From the NCBI GenBank assembly GCA_032622095.1, contig CP136064.1, forward strand, positions 175,104,247-175,168,246: a DNA stretch of 64,000 nt, in the 5' to 3' direction. Below the pieces are notes generated by a model. The model was given only the letters and a program-made list of their open reading frames with translations, did not search any database and was not told the origin of the DNA. Source of the DNA: Siphonodentalium dalli (Eukaryota > Mollusca > Scaphopoda > Gadilida > Siphonodentaliidae). This document shows, piece by piece, positions 42,711-54,916 of this stretch (position 1 is its first letter; the number at the start of each line of letters is the position of its first letter). The position numbers and the translations under genes are program-made.

Positions 42711-43942
42711 TAGAGCTGGGACGGTTATGGGTTTTTCGTGACCGGTTATGAACGGCAAAAAACCGCGATTAACCGGTTAACCACATATTATAGGTACTAT
42801 TATGGGTGGGTAAGCCCAGTATTCAGAACGGCGATGATTGTGATGCTCACTGACATGGTAAGTTTGAGAACGGCTCCTGCCCATTATACAAAGAAGTTGT
42901 CACCCATGACACACATAATCACATATCTAATTAATTACTGTATACACCCCGTCAGTAAGCCCAGGGGGCACGTGCACGTTTTTGTCCAAAAAGTGGGTAC
43001 TGCATGGGCTTACTCACGGGGATCCCCCCGTGCAAAATCTCAGTTAGCCTTGAGATGCTGGTTTACCATCGTATTTTATACTGATACCAAGAGTAGTTGC
43101 GTTATATAAAGAGAATGATGCGTTTTATTAAGATAAAATAATATAATAATAACAAGATACAGATGTCGACAGGTAAAACAAAAAATACAATTTATACGTT
43201 GTAAACATGCGTATGGAACGGTTAATAGCGCACATAAATAGCACAAAGTTCAGAAGACGACAAGTCCATCGTCGTCGAAACCATCGAACTCCAGGTCGTC
43301 GTCAGAATCTTCCTCGAAGAAAATTTTTTATGAATTTCGCGGTAATCGACGAAACGTATTATGTACGTTCTGCAACAAGAACAATAACTCTATAAATTCG
43401 AGGTGGATTAATATTCGAATGGAAAAACTCATTATCTGATACTATTTTAAATGTAATGGTTCAAAAATGATTTAATATAAATATTAGCTGCTCTGATATA
43501 TATATTGCCTCATGTTAAAATGAAATAATCCAAGATTAATTAACGGCAATTGAGCCACAAAGATTGTAAACGAATTAACACCAGAGAACGTGGCAACTTT
43601 TAAAAGTATATCATAGAAAGCAGGACTGCTCGTGGAAATTATTGGGCTCAATTTATATTTTCTTGGGATCAATTTGAAAACACAATAGTTGTGTAATGAG
43701 TTCACACCCAAATTTAGCCTTCAAAGAGCCGACACACCGCGTTTGATGTTTTTTCCGTCAATCTCGGATTCATTTTAATTGACGGAGACAGATTAACCCT
43801 CTTATAGCCAGTTATAGCTGACCATCACAGTGATCATACACTATAATAGTGATGTTACGGTTAACCGACCACGGCAAATCCGTGACCGGTCACGGCCATA
43901 GTTGGTGGTTAACCGGTTAACCGCATAACCGTCCCAGCTCTA
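42711..43942. mobile_element. hAT-like non-autonomous element, 1232 bp
   Basis: A perfect 8-bp target duplication GTTTAAAC (42703-42710, 43943-43950) flanks inverted ends TAGAGCTGGGACGGTTATG. Subterminal ACCGGTTAACC repeats lie on both sides. On the minus strand near 43245-43325 a short acidic stretch (EEDSDDDLEFDGFDDDG) ends in a stop and may be a remnant of a transposase or captured exon. No complete transposase remains. Confidence 0.85.
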
Positions 43943-44174
43943 GTTTAAACCATTTATGGGTTCTTTTGATCTTTGTTGGTATGTATGTTGTTTGTTTTAC
44001 CTTCTTAGGCCAGACCAATTTAATTACTTGTTTTACGAACGACTGGGAAAAAAATATGTAGATGCAGGAGGGAATAAAAAAAAAAATAATATTCCTAAAA
44101 AAAATTCAGAAATGACCGATATACATCCCATAGCTTCTAAATAATGTAATAAGTAGTGAATAAGGTAAACAAAC

Positions 44175-44180
44175 TTTATT
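44175..44180 (-). terminator. AATAAA polyadenylation signal for the minus-strand gene at 44438-45087
   Basis: A canonical AATAAA on the minus strand 258 nt past the stop, consistent with a short single-exon transcript. Confidence 0.5.
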
Positions 44181-44437
44181 CAATAAGAAATAACTCAAAA
44201 CAAAACAGATATACATGTAATTATCCATGTCTTCTAGCTTGTGGTACTGTGACTTGGGAAGACCTGAGTTAATTGGTAATTAATATGTTTTGTTCTGTGG
44301 GTGTTCTGAAAGTTGCTAGTAACTTGCTACTGAAAGATGTTTACCATATTGTACAATACATGCATGTTGGTGGGTACATTATATGGTGGATAATGAGTTT
44401 GGATACGGTAAAAACACTGATAGATACCACTTGCATA

Positions 44438-45087
44438 TCAGACCCATAGAAGAATATGTGCTCGTATTAATTGACATATCTGAAACCCATGATAAAATCG
44501 GCAATATCTCATCGATCCTCGTATATATAACTGTTGGAACATCTCAGGGATTTTGATGTTTCTGGACAAGAGTTTGTCATGGTGTGGGGTCATCCACCAC
44601 AATACATCCACCAGAGTTTTTATCACAAGTTTTCCTATGGTGTGGACGTTTTCAGGTATAAATGAATAGTGTTTTTGTTTGAACAGTTCGATGACATCGT
44701 TGTGTAGATCAAAATCTCTTCTGTTTATTTTGAATTCGACTTTATCTGGGTATAAACAAGAGTGACTTCGTGCCGACATCATTACATCGAATGCATCCAA
44801 AGTCTTCTTAGAAACTGACACACCATCACCAACTGACAGCTTTGAGACGTGGATAATGATGCGCCAAATCGGGAAACAATATTGAGGGGGGTGTTTGGCT
44901 GAACTTCGTGGCCATCAGTTGAGTCACTAGCGTTTTTAACCGTGATTTTATCCACTTTAAAGTCATCGCCCACCTCACTAAATGTCACGGATACTACATC
45001 AGAAAGACTCAATTGAACTAGCTTTTGCTTCAGCGTCCGTTGCGTGTCTGTTAGTATTTTTAAGCTGAAGTAATCTGCAGTCGCCAT
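44438..45087 (-). pseudogene. Unidentified small gene, frame broken by 1 nt in a homopolymer
   Basis: From the ATG at 45087 the frame starts MATADYFSLKILTDTQRTLK and continues with an acidic segment (SEVGDDFKVDK, NASDSTDGHE). At a run of six C on the coding strand (44886-44891 on plus) it leaves frame. One added base joins it to a second open frame reading PIWRIIIHVSKLSVGDGVSV to the stop at 44438, for 216 residues in all. Later parts hold SARSHSCLYPDKVEFKINRR and LVDVLWWMTPHHDKL. I do not recognise the family. It is called pseudogene because of the break, which could equally be a sequencing error. It is intronless as far as visible, with an ETS-like motif cluster upstream and an AATAAA downstream. 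Confidence 0.55.
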
Positions 45088-45152
45088 TCTATTTCGGACA
45101 TGTTTCACTAACAACGGAAGTTATGCACGCTGACAGATGTAAACAAAAGGTC

Positions 45153-45260
45153 ACGGAACCGGAACCGGAACGCATAACTCGGAAGGCCGGAATACGGAGC
45201 GTTATAATCCGGAATACACAACTCGTAGGCGGAACGAAATCACTAAAATCCGGAAAACGT
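45153..45260. promoter_or_regulatory. Cluster of five CCGGAA (ETS-type) motifs
   Basis: Exact CCGGAA occurs at 45159, 45165, 45187, 45209 and 45250, with several GCGGAA and ACGGAA variants between. It begins 72 bp upstream of the ATG at 45087, which is read leftward. CCGGAA is the GABP/ETS core typical of TATA-less animal promoters, so this is probably the promoter of the small minus-strand gene. Confidence 0.65.
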
Positions 45261-45539
45261 AATTTTTTCTCTGGGAAGAAAAGTGTATTATTTTTATTCG
45301 GTTTTGGCGGAAAAAGCTATCGGCGGTGTTCGTAAAACAAGTAATTAAATTGGTCACGCCTTATCCTACAATTTATTCTATAGATAGATGCAGAAATGAC
45401 TAGACAGTTTCTCATATCTATTCTGGATGGCATCACATTGTGACAATTGCCTCTATTTATATAATGTAATAATTCTAAATTACCTGTCATAATATTTACC
45501 TATAAATGCTGCAAGTCCACACTCTCTTTTATTCATAAT

Positions 45540-46528
45540 AGGCCCTGCGAATATTTGATTTTAGTTTTGTTATTAGATTCAACCTCGATATTTGATTTGA
45601 CTTTGAAACAACAAATTGTAATTCTGTATACTTCAAAACTGTCAACTTGAACATCATGCAATTATCGGTAACATTTGAATATTCACAACTACTGCGAAGC
45701 ATAGAAAGTAGATACACTCATAATTATTCCCTCAAAATCTGCCATTTTAAGATAACTTTAACGGTTCTAACCCTCTTGTTTTGCGACTGCGAATATAACA
45801 GTTTATAATTTATTCCAAAGACATTTAGTCGGAGACGGAAACATACTTCACAATTCAGTTGAACATTTTTTCAAACTTTACTAAGTTTGACTTGCAATGT
45901 TAGTTGTTATGCCCATATGGATCAATCGCGACAGTGCAGGTCAAACCCATTCACTCAAATACCCGTTTAATTTTTGAGAAAGCTATATTTCTGCAATTGT
46001 CCATTTCTGATTCTGCATTTTCGATCGATTCAGTGGAAAATTCCCCTCTAGTAACGTTATTCAAATATGGATGTTTTTATTTATAATTTTGAATCTTTAT
46101 TATTATGTTATTCTGAACTTCCTCACCTTGTGGTACAGAGAATGGCTAGGTTTGCCGAATGATTATTCTGTATGCCCTATAGCCTGATAGAGTTATACTT
46201 CCTCCAGCACATAACGTAATTGACATAACAGTCACATTGTTACTTATTCGCGATCGTGGCTAGAGAGATATTAATTGTTCCAAAAACAATACTAGTATGC
46301 GCTCGAAATGGTATTTTTCCAAAGTGTTTGTTATATTTTGAGGAAATTTTGTCCTTAATTGGTCCACCACAAAAACGATGACAGCATGTTTTATTTAGTT
46401 GATAATTATTCAATCATACAGATGAAAATGCAAAACATATATTATAATTTTGGCGACCAAGATTCTAAAATATTTTATTCAATTCAAAATTCGATTCGAT
46501 CAAAAATCTGGTATTCGCAGGGGCCTAT
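45540..46528. mobile_element. hAT-like non-autonomous element, 989 bp
   Basis: A perfect 8-bp duplication TTCATAAT (45532-45539, 46529-46536) flanks inverted ends AGGCCCTGCGAATA and the complement of GTATTCGCAGGGGCCTAT. The interior is AT-rich without a transposase. Confidence 0.8.
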
Positions 46529-46556
46529 TTCATAATGTATGTTTATTTCTTTCCAG

Positions 46557-47525
46557 TTAAAGGGACATAAGGCACTCGCAATGGGTAAATTAAAAAAAAA
46601 ATCATTGAAGTTTGGGCAAACATCATCACTAAGAAGAACATGGAAAATAGATAGACTTTGTTCTTATTTTTATTATTGATAACTCTTCAATGTTTTTAAA
46701 ACTTTTGATATATGAACATGACTGTTACATTACATTGCCAGCCATTTTATCAACAAACAATTGAGCAAATTCTGATAAAATCATTACAAAAGGTCAGAGC
46801 AATGAAAAATATTCCAGAAAAAGACAGATTTTCAACTAAAACATTTGATTTGCAAAAATGAATTTCACTTGATTTATTTGATGTTAATAAAATTACTTTC
46901 ACTATACCAGTAATGTTTACATAACAACGGTTTCAGCATGTGCAATATCAATATATATCATAAGAACAAACTATCTATTTTTCAATGATCTTCTTAGGGG
47001 CTTGTTACATGAACCAAGACAACCTGGTCTGCCAGGACAACTCAGTCACGCTGTTACATGAGCCGAGACAACTCGGTCACCTGGGACAACTCGGTTTGAC
47101 GTGCACAAAACTAGCTGTAAATCAATGCGTCACAGTGTGATGTGGGTGGTCATTATATGTCACTCACATATGCATGACGCCAACATTCTAGTGGCTGATA
47201 TCATGAAAGTCACAATGAATCATGTAACGTTCTGGTTAGCCGGGATGACTTGCTGTTACATGAACCGAGTTGTCCCAGCTACCGAGTTGTCCCGGCTAGG
47301 TGGTATGGGTTATCTCGGGTTGCCGAGTTGGCTCGGTCAATTTAACAGCGCACCATTATTTTAGTAAGAAAGCACAGAGGACCAAGGCACCCAGCAAACT
47401 AAGTTGTCCCGGCTAGCCGAGTTGTCCCGGCTCATGTAACAAGCCCCTTAGTGATGGTTGTTCTACAAACCTTTCCGATATTTCACATTTATCCATGAGA
47501 TGCTGAGTGCCTTAGGTCCCTTTAA
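46557..47525. mobile_element. TTAA-flanked foldback element, family 4, interrupted by a Harbinger-like MITE
   Basis: TTAA lies at 46557-46560 and 47522-47525. The inverted ends are AGGGAC(A/C)TAAGGCACTC. Further inside, TAAGAACAAA(G/C)TCTATCTATTTT and TTCTTAGTGATG recur inverted. The right-hand TTCTTAGTGATG is split by the element at 46997-47447, which shows the order of insertion. Confidence 0.85.
46997..47447. mobile_element. PIF/Harbinger-like MITE, 451 bp
   Basis: A 3-bp TTA target duplication (46994-46996, 47448-47450) flanks inverted ends GGGGCTTGTTACATGA. The inside has many copies of CGAGTTGTCCC in both orientations. TTA duplications with G-rich termini are typical of Harbinger/Tourist elements. 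Confidence 0.85.
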
Positions 47526-47791
47526 AGGAATAATGTGATAATGTTGAACATTTCAGTCAATTCAGTGCCCATCTAGAATACCTATGTGAATAAGGTCACA
47601 TGTAACACTGAATACATTTATAATCATAATAATGATCGTTGACTCTATGGATTACAATTCTATTTCATACACCTGTTTAACCAATGCTCTTTCATATATT
47701 GTTGTTGGTTATTCCTCGAAGGAAAGATTAAGCGCTAAGAAATTATTCATGTTTCGATAATAAGGTTATGAATTTATATACAAGTAATGTT

Positions 47792-48281
47792 TTAAAGGCC
47801 CACTTAATTTTCGAGTCGCCGATTATTTTTTTTATGGTGACTTGATATACGGTTTTAATAACAATCTATGCCATAAAATATGATTAAAATACTATAATTC
47901 ATCACTATTTGAAACATCTGTGTCTCAGAAGATGCCCACAGAGAAATAGAAAACTGCTGAAATAATTTAAAGACTTCTCCCCTGTGACACCCAGAATGCA
48001 ACAGAACTCAAACTTTTTCAATGGAAGGGGAAGAACTCTATCTTTAATGTATAGAGTTATTCCCCCTGCATTAAAAATAATACTGATTTAATACTGATTT
48101 TTACTTCAATCTTGATGACAAAACGTGTTGGCAACTCAACAAAAACAACATGTCCACTGTTTATTACACCGGATAAGTTGATAATACAATGTTTTGGAGC
48201 TTCCTCTTTCAAATGGTATATAATATGGCATATGTTGTATATAATGTGATCTGGGGGTTCGAAAATTATGTGGGCCTTTAA
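47792..48281. mobile_element. TTAA-flanked MITE, family 3, copy 2
   Basis: The inverted ends AGGCCCACTTAATTTTCGA and the complement of GAAAATTATGTGGGCCT lie between TTAA copies. It is the reverse-oriented relative of 22776-23197. Confidence 0.85.
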
Positions 48282-49674
48282 GACAAATTTATTATAATGC
48301 ACTGCTTTCCTTATATTATTCCACAACTGAGTTGCTATCAATTCACTAAATATTTTTTATATCATTGGTTTTTGAGTACATGTATCTCTTTGTAATTCTC
48401 TTTGTAACTCAACAGATAAAACTTCTCTTATTATTCAGATCTTACAAATTTATTTTCATTTTTTCATTACATAAGACAAACTGCATTATAAAAGGCCCTG
48501 TTTTTACAACTGTTTGTTAACACTTTGGAAAGTCATTGATTTTGTGTGCCTTTGTTTTTAGCCCATATCATTCAATTAGGTTTTTGACATCACTAGAAAG
48601 CTTGCTGGTTTGCAATTTGTTATAGGATGTAAAGATTAGTTTGATTGCATGCAATTTGTTACATGATGTAAAGATTTGTTTTGATTACATACCTATATTT
48701 TTATTATAAAAGTACACTAAACCTCTCCAAATCAAAGACCCTTCACATTGACCGTTTTGTTCGGTTTAGAGAGGTATTTAATTTAAGAAAATTTCGCCAT
48801 GGTGCCGGCACTACGCAATTACTAATTGATGTAACTTTAATAGTAAAGATATTTTTATAAAACTAACAATGAAAATGTATAGATAAACAAACAAATAATT
48901 CTAATATATGATGATTTTGTCCCAGTTTTTAATTTTGTCAGTGATAAGACGATTTGCTGATTCCATGTTTTATGCTAAGCTCTTTCTATGATGGCTGTAA
49001 ATAGTATACATTATACCATAGCCCATTTTGTAACTTAAATTTCTTCTCGGAATTAAATGCTGCATGCAATATCTGTGTGACGGTTCAATCATTATGGTTG
49101 AAAATCTTTTGGTGACAAAATTTAATGTACCACAGAGGATTTATAGAGAACTAGTGCCTTGTTCTTATGTTGACAGTGCTTGTGAACATCTCCATTCCTA
49201 CCTCCAATGATAGTGCATCAATTGAGATAAAAACAAACTGCCAATGATTTATAATCTAACTGTGAATAATAAATTGTTCACTAGTATATAAAAGTGTGAA
49301 ACAAACATAGCAATATCTAATGAGTAACCTGTTGTTATTGTCGGGATAAAAGCATTATCAGAAGAAAAACAACTGATTAGACCAGTATGTTAGACAATGG
49401 TATGAAAACATTGATCTGATGTGCATGCGCGTTCTGTTCTCAGGTCAAAATGCACATGTTCAGTCACTTGAGACTCATAATCCCATTCAATGTTAGGAAT
49501 GGAGAGGTTTTGGATGACATGTAATTCTTTTTTTATTTATTTTTTTATTACTGCGGCATATATCCAATGAATTTACAGCCATCTATAATGTTGTTCATCC
49601 TGCATAGTTTAAAGAAATTACTAGAATACCAGTCAGTAACAGGGTCACAGAGAACATGTATCCAATCAGATCAT
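48282..49674. other. Intergenic, unassigned
   Basis: AT-rich. No gene, repeat array or element was recognised in 1.4 kb. Confidence 0.4.
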
Positions 49675-50068
49675 TCCGGCAAATGGTGTGTCTGTCTTTG
49701 CAGAATGAGGTCCCCAGAGGGTGTATTTAGTGATTCTATCCCACACAGTGTGCTAGCATCTCAAAACCCCCCTCCGGGTACCTCATTCTGCATTGGCCTC
49801 ATCTTCTGGGAAGCATCTATAGCCTCAAATTAACATTGGTTTTAGTTACTTTTTACCATCTAGGTAGTTTCTATATCCCCTTATTTGCAGAATATAAATT
49901 GCATAATCGAGGTAACTGATGGTTGAACCTATATCACCAACTTCAACTGGGGAACTTCCATCTGATCCTAGGTCTCCCATAGCAGTTGATGCCAAAGCAG
50001 AAAGAGGTCCCCAGAGGGTGAGTTTGGTCATGCTAGTCTGCAAATGACAGACACACTATTTGCAGGCC
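49675..50068. mobile_element. MITE of the GAATGAGGTCCCCAGAGGGTG family, copy 3 (complete)
   Basis: The ends CCGGCAAATGGTGTGTCTGTC and GACAGACACACTATTTGCAGG are inverted. Internal AGAGGGTG blocks sit on both sides of a unique centre related in reverse to 34978-35270. Confidence 0.8.
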
Positions 50069-50568
50069 TAAATCAGATCCAATAATCAAAATTCAACATG
50101 TATACACAGAACTCTTGTGATACGATACCTCCGTCAGTATATGGCATGATTTGATAGTGAAATGATAAGCACAAGAGGCCGGAAGAGTACCATGAATTGT
50201 CAGCTAGTGACATCATTGTGTGATCTTATCTGATGTTTTCAGAAGATTTCTTCATGTTATATTATTATTTTGATATGTACAGATGATTTATTTATAAATG
50301 TTCCAGTCAATACAAACATTGATTATGTCACTAAGTATTTCCATTTCACACATATTTGTGGAACGGTCTAAACATTATGGAACAGTCTGAAATGCAGGAC
50401 TGGGGTGTTTTTCAGGAAAATAATAAATATATGCCGCATGAAATCCATCTTATAATGGTTTATGATCATAATTTTGACCAGACTCGGCCATTAAAACCAT
50501 GCTCACCATTTAAAGTTTTGTCCAGTTAGTTCAATTTCATCTAAAACTCAGTAAATAATTAATCATGC
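50069..50568. other. Intergenic, unassigned
   Basis: No recognised feature. Confidence 0.35.
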
Positions 50569-51025
50569 CAAGGTTTCCGCTAGGGTTAAAATGTATGGTC
50601 CATAGAACCTAGGATATGACGGTTTGGTCATCTGTATGCAAATGTATAAATTCCATGCCCAAAAACCCTGTTTCCTTGCACCAGAGAATAGTGCTGGGCA
50701 GTTGGATTGGGATATAGTATCATCTATGAACAAAATAGCTAATTTGTGAAATTGTTTACGGGACTATTTATCAGTTAATTCATGGCACATGATAAATATT
50801 TCCATTTAAATTCATAAATTTCTGACAAAAATATATAATTTGATTAACAGATGATTAAGAACACCGATGGCCGCTTTTCTTTGAGATGTTGCAGTTTGGT
50901 GACTGGTGATCGGATATCAAAAACAACTGGACCTGTTCAATATAACTCTTTTATATTGATATACGCCCCCTTTATTTATTTTGGTGGGCACCAAAACTGG
51001 ATCCACCAGCCTAGCGGAAACCCTG
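50569..51025. mobile_element. hAT-like MITE with AGGGTTTCCGCTA ends, copy 2
   Basis: The left end CAAGGTTTCCGCTAGGG and the right end CCTAGCGGAAACCCTG are inverted. A CATGC motif adjoins both sides but no clean 8-bp duplication was found. Confidence 0.65.
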
Positions 51026-51033
51026 CATGCATG

Positions 51034-51563
51034 TATCAGGGTAATCATTTTATTGTTGTATGCTTTGCATCCATACCATCATATTGATCTCTGGTTTGAC
51101 TGCATTACTTCATTTCTTTTTCTTTTGGAAATGAAATTATATACATAAAGGAATCCAAATTAACATTTGAATATACAGAGAGTAATCAATTGGTTTTGAT
51201 ACAATACTTTAAAAACCCAAAATTGTCTCATCATAAAAAAATGGAGTTAAAAAAAAGAAAAAAACAAGAATAACTATATCAGATAAAATAAAAAGAACAA
51301 ATAATAATACATAAATAAAATCTAAAAGAGAGAAAATCAAAAAAAAAAACATGAAAAATGGAGCAGAAAGTGCATTACAGATTTAACCAATAGGTCTGAA
51401 GAATGTCAAGTACTCATCAAAACCAATTGAATATTCTGTTTATTACACACCTTCTACCATTATAATTCGTTAATTTTATAGATAATATGTGACCAAAATA
51501 GTCCCTGGTAGCTGATTATCCCAAGCTGAGCCCCAACTTTCAGTTGCGCGTACGAACACGTTG
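51034..51563. other. Intergenic, AT-rich
   Basis: Includes an A-rich purine tract at about 51230-51360. No gene was recognised. Confidence 0.4.
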
Positions 51564-51677
51564 TACAGTAATGCCCTAAATAATTGACTCCTTAACCACA
51601 GCAGAATTATGGGTAACTTTTTCAGGATTTAGTCGGAAATATGGCTTGTTGCCATTCATCAGAAAGCTCTCACTGTG
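51564..51677. mobile_element. Foldback MITE, mariner-like, copy 4 (left half only)
   Basis: TA-CAGTAATGCCCTAAATAA through GAAAGCTCTCA matches one arm. The second arm is missing, so it was truncated at the palindrome centre. Confidence 0.85.
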
Positions 51678-52004
51678 ACTTAGCAGCTTACCGCAATGAT
51701 ATAGATCAATGTTATTATGTTAATTAGAATAGAATTTTGATATTCAATTTGTGTTGGGCTATTTCGTGTTGACTGAGATAAATATGGGTGATAACTTATA
51801 AGGTGGTTGAACAATTTTGTCAACATGAAAAGACAAATTTAAAATTAAAATATATTTTTTCTTGAAGGTGCCTTTACTTCCTCTTTGGTTGTGATAAGGA
51901 AATAAATATTTAATATTTTTTTAAATATCAGTAGTATCGAGAGCGTTTTTCCATGCTAAAATGTGATTATGTGATGATAAAAGCGATATCAAATTCATCG
52001 CAGT

Positions 52005-52090
52005 TTTATACAAAATTTATTAACCTCGTCCACTAAATTTGATTCAAATTTAGTGCACTCGGTTAATAAATTTTGTATATAGAATTTGCG
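52005..52090. repeat. Perfect short foldback
   Basis: ACAAAATTTATTAACC pairs with GGTTAATAAATTTTGT around a second inner palindrome ACTAAATTTGATTCAAATTTAGT, forming a strong hairpin near 52043. Confidence 0.8.
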
Positions 52091-52768
52091 ACTCATTAGA
52101 GATACTCTTTGAAATACTACATATGAAAATGTTACATATTATTACTTTTTTGTTTTGATCTTGTATTACTCATACTTGTATTTTATTGTTGTCTTATGAA
52201 TTTTGATTGGAGGTCCAGGGAATAAAGGGTTGGGCCCATTTTAAACTGGACATAATTCCAGAATCTCTGACTAGATCGCAAAATGTTTGATAAAAATAAT
52301 CAATTTATTTATATAATCACAGAGACCTGCCACCCAATATGGAGTCCATTTTCATGCGCCAATAGAGATTCAGAGAATGATAGCAATTTTGACCATTTTG
52401 ACTATGAAGCCACCCCTCTATTTGGTTGTCATCTATCATTTTATAATTGTATTGCTCATAAAGGAACTATTTTAAAAGGCAGACCTTTTAAATATATTTT
52501 CCATCAAATGAATCCTACCCTAATGTTATCCAAGGTTTCTCAGTCATTCAGACCGAGAAAATATCATTGTCAATTGTTGTGAACAGCAAAGAACCATTCC
52601 TGTACCTGGTATACATAGATGTAAATTCCATGAATTCCATGCCATTTTTAAATTTATGATCTGAACATTTCTCAGCAAGAATCCAGTAATGAAATGGTTA
52701 AAGGCTAGTTATGGTTTATAAGTGATTTTTGCTGACTAAGAAAATGTCTTAGGATTGGTAGAATTTTC
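52091..52768. other. Intergenic, unassigned
   Basis: A 99-codon frame at 52283 shows no recognisable domain and is not called. Confidence 0.35.
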
Positions 52769-52982
52769 TTAACCCTTTCATGGCTGGAGCTTCCTCAAAT
52801 TTTGCGAAAACTCTGTGCCAATGCATTCTCTATATATGTGAGTATCCCATAGGGAGCCTCGTATATATAAGAAAATACATTGGCCTAACAATATTTGGCT
52901 TGACCTTGTACGCCAGTGCATTCTCTTATATATGCGAGACTCGCATATATAAAAGAATGCTTTGGTACAGGATCTTTGCTCT
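52769..52982. mobile_element. TTAA MITE, piggyBac-like, family 1, right end lost
   Basis: The left end is TTAACCCTTTCATGGCTGG. Two foldbacks are present and the sequence breaks off at a T-rich tract. Confidence 0.8.
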
Positions 52983-53709
52983 TTTTTTTATCTCCCATCT
53001 CCCCAATTACATGGATATTATATGAGGCATCAAACAAGCCATGTCTGTTTAATGAAATATTTACAACATGATTGCGCTGATTGCTGGCCAGTCCTTATGG
53101 AAAGCATCTGTCATTACCAAGTATAGATATAGTTTTCTGGAATTCATGACAACTGTCTTGTCAAATTTTATACCTTGCTTGGGGGAGTTTTGTGATTATT
53201 TATGTGCTGTTATGGGTTGTTGAATGGATATATATATATATTTTATGAATAAACAAATGTTTATTTAAACCTTTTTATCTGCTTCGTAACTCCCCAATGT
53301 TATAAACCAGTATACGATACCCTTTGGCAGATATAAATTGTCCATCAGGACCTCCAACATAAGTGTATTGTTTTTCTCCAAAAAAATGTACATCATAATC
53401 TGTAATGAGCAGAGTTTTGCAGTAATGAGCCGAGTTTCACGCTAAGAGTAGCAATTAAGCACACCACATATTATGTTATTGGTCCGTCTGCTTTTTTTGT
53501 TTCCAGATGATAACTTTAGTAAGTCTGAATGGAATGAAATTTGGTACTTGAGTTTACATGACAGTTTAATTTCTTAATCGTTCCGTGCATATTGAATACA
53601 AACCACAACTGTGTAGGCTGCGGAGTTGAGAAAAAAATCTAAATTTGCATGTAAGTATTTGAAATAGATAGGTTCAGATAATTAACTCAGACTGAATGAC
53701 CTTAACACC
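52983..53709. other. Intergenic, unassigned
   Basis: No recognised feature apart from a (TA)n tract near 53231. Confidence 0.35.
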
Positions 53710-54916
53710 TTAACCCTTCCATGACTGGAGCTGCCTGAAATTTTGCGAAAACCCTGTGCCAATGCATTCTCTTATATATGCAAGTATCCCATAGGGAGCC
53801 TCACATATATAAGAGAATACACTGGCCCAACAATATTTACATGGACCTTGTAAGCCATTGTTAGCTCAACTTTACTTTGTAAAGTTTGAGCTATTGCCAT
53901 GGCTTGGTATCTGTCATCCGTGTGTGATTCGTCAACAATTTCCTTTAGCACGGGCTACAGGTCGTACCTTTGGTCGGATCATTATCAAATTTGTCATAGC
54001 TATTGACATGTAGATGGGAACAAGTCATTTGGGGGTTGTTCGGCCAAAAAACATGGCCGCCAGCAGCCATCTTGGATTTTACTCTTTGCATGACTAAATC
54101 CTTTGGCGCGGGCTACAGGTCGTACCTTTGGTCAGATCATTATGAAATTTGTCACGGCTGTTGACATCGACATATAGATGGGAACGAGTCATTTTGGGGT
54201 CATTCGGCAAAAAAACATGGCCACCAGCAGCCATCTTGGATTTCAAAATTAAATCCAATAGCACAGCTACAGGCCATACTATTTGTCTGATCATCATGAA
54301 ATTTGTCATGGATGTTAATATTGACATGTAGATGGGAACGAGTCATTTTGGGGTCATATGGTCAAAAAATATGGCTGCCAGCAGCCATCTTGGATTTTAC
54401 TCTTTGCATGACTAAATCCTTTGGCACGGGCTACAGGTCGTACCTTTGGTCAGATCATTATGAAATTTGTTGACATTGACATATAGATGGGAACGAGTCA
54501 TTTTGGGGTCATTCGGCAAAAAAATATGGCTGCCAGCGACCATCTTGGATTTCAAAATTCGATACATTAGCATGGGCTACAGGCCATACTGTTTGTCTGA
54601 TCATGATAAATTTGTCGTGGATGTTAATATTGACATGTAGATGGGAACGAGTCATTTTGGGGTCATTCGGCCAAAAAACATGGCCGCCAGCAGCCATTTT
54701 GGATTTGACTCTTTGCATGACTCAATTTTTTGGCACAGGCTACAGGTCGTACCGTTGGTCATATCTTTATCAAATTTGTCATGCCTGTTAACATTGACAT
54801 GTAGATGGGAAACAAGTAATTTTGGGGTCATTCGGAAGACTCGCATATATAAGAGAATGCACTAGCACATAATCTTTAATGATGCACTAGCACAGCTCAC
54901 GTCATAAAAGGGTTAA
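53710..54916. mobile_element. TTAA MITE, family 1, split by a tandem-repeat insertion
   Basis: The left half runs from TTAACCCTTCCATGACTGG (53710) to about 53870. The right half resumes at about 54837 with ACTCGCATATATAAGAGAATG and ends GGGTTAA at 54916. The intervening 965 bp belongs to a different repeat family, so the MITE is older than the insertion. Confidence 0.85.
53871..54836. repeat. Six-unit tandem array, about 157-bp period, GCAGCCATCTTGGAT family
   Basis: CTACAGG recurs at 53955, 54113, 54267, 54431, 54577 and 54740 (spacing 158, 154, 164, 146, 163). Units come in two types, GTCGTACCTTTGGTC and GCCATACT(A/G)TTTGTC, arranged A-A-B-A-B-A. Each holds ACATGTAGATGGGAACGAGT and CAGCAGCCATCTTGGATTT. 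Confidence 0.9.

Noticed and set aside
45123-45335. A 70-codon plus-strand frame over the CCGGAA cluster.
   Set aside because: Its Arg/Lys/Gly-rich translation follows from the CCGGAA repeats; the regulatory reading is simpler.
54094-54865. Short frames with HVFxPNDPKMTRSHL repeats.
   Set aside because: Translation of the tandem array at 53871-54836.
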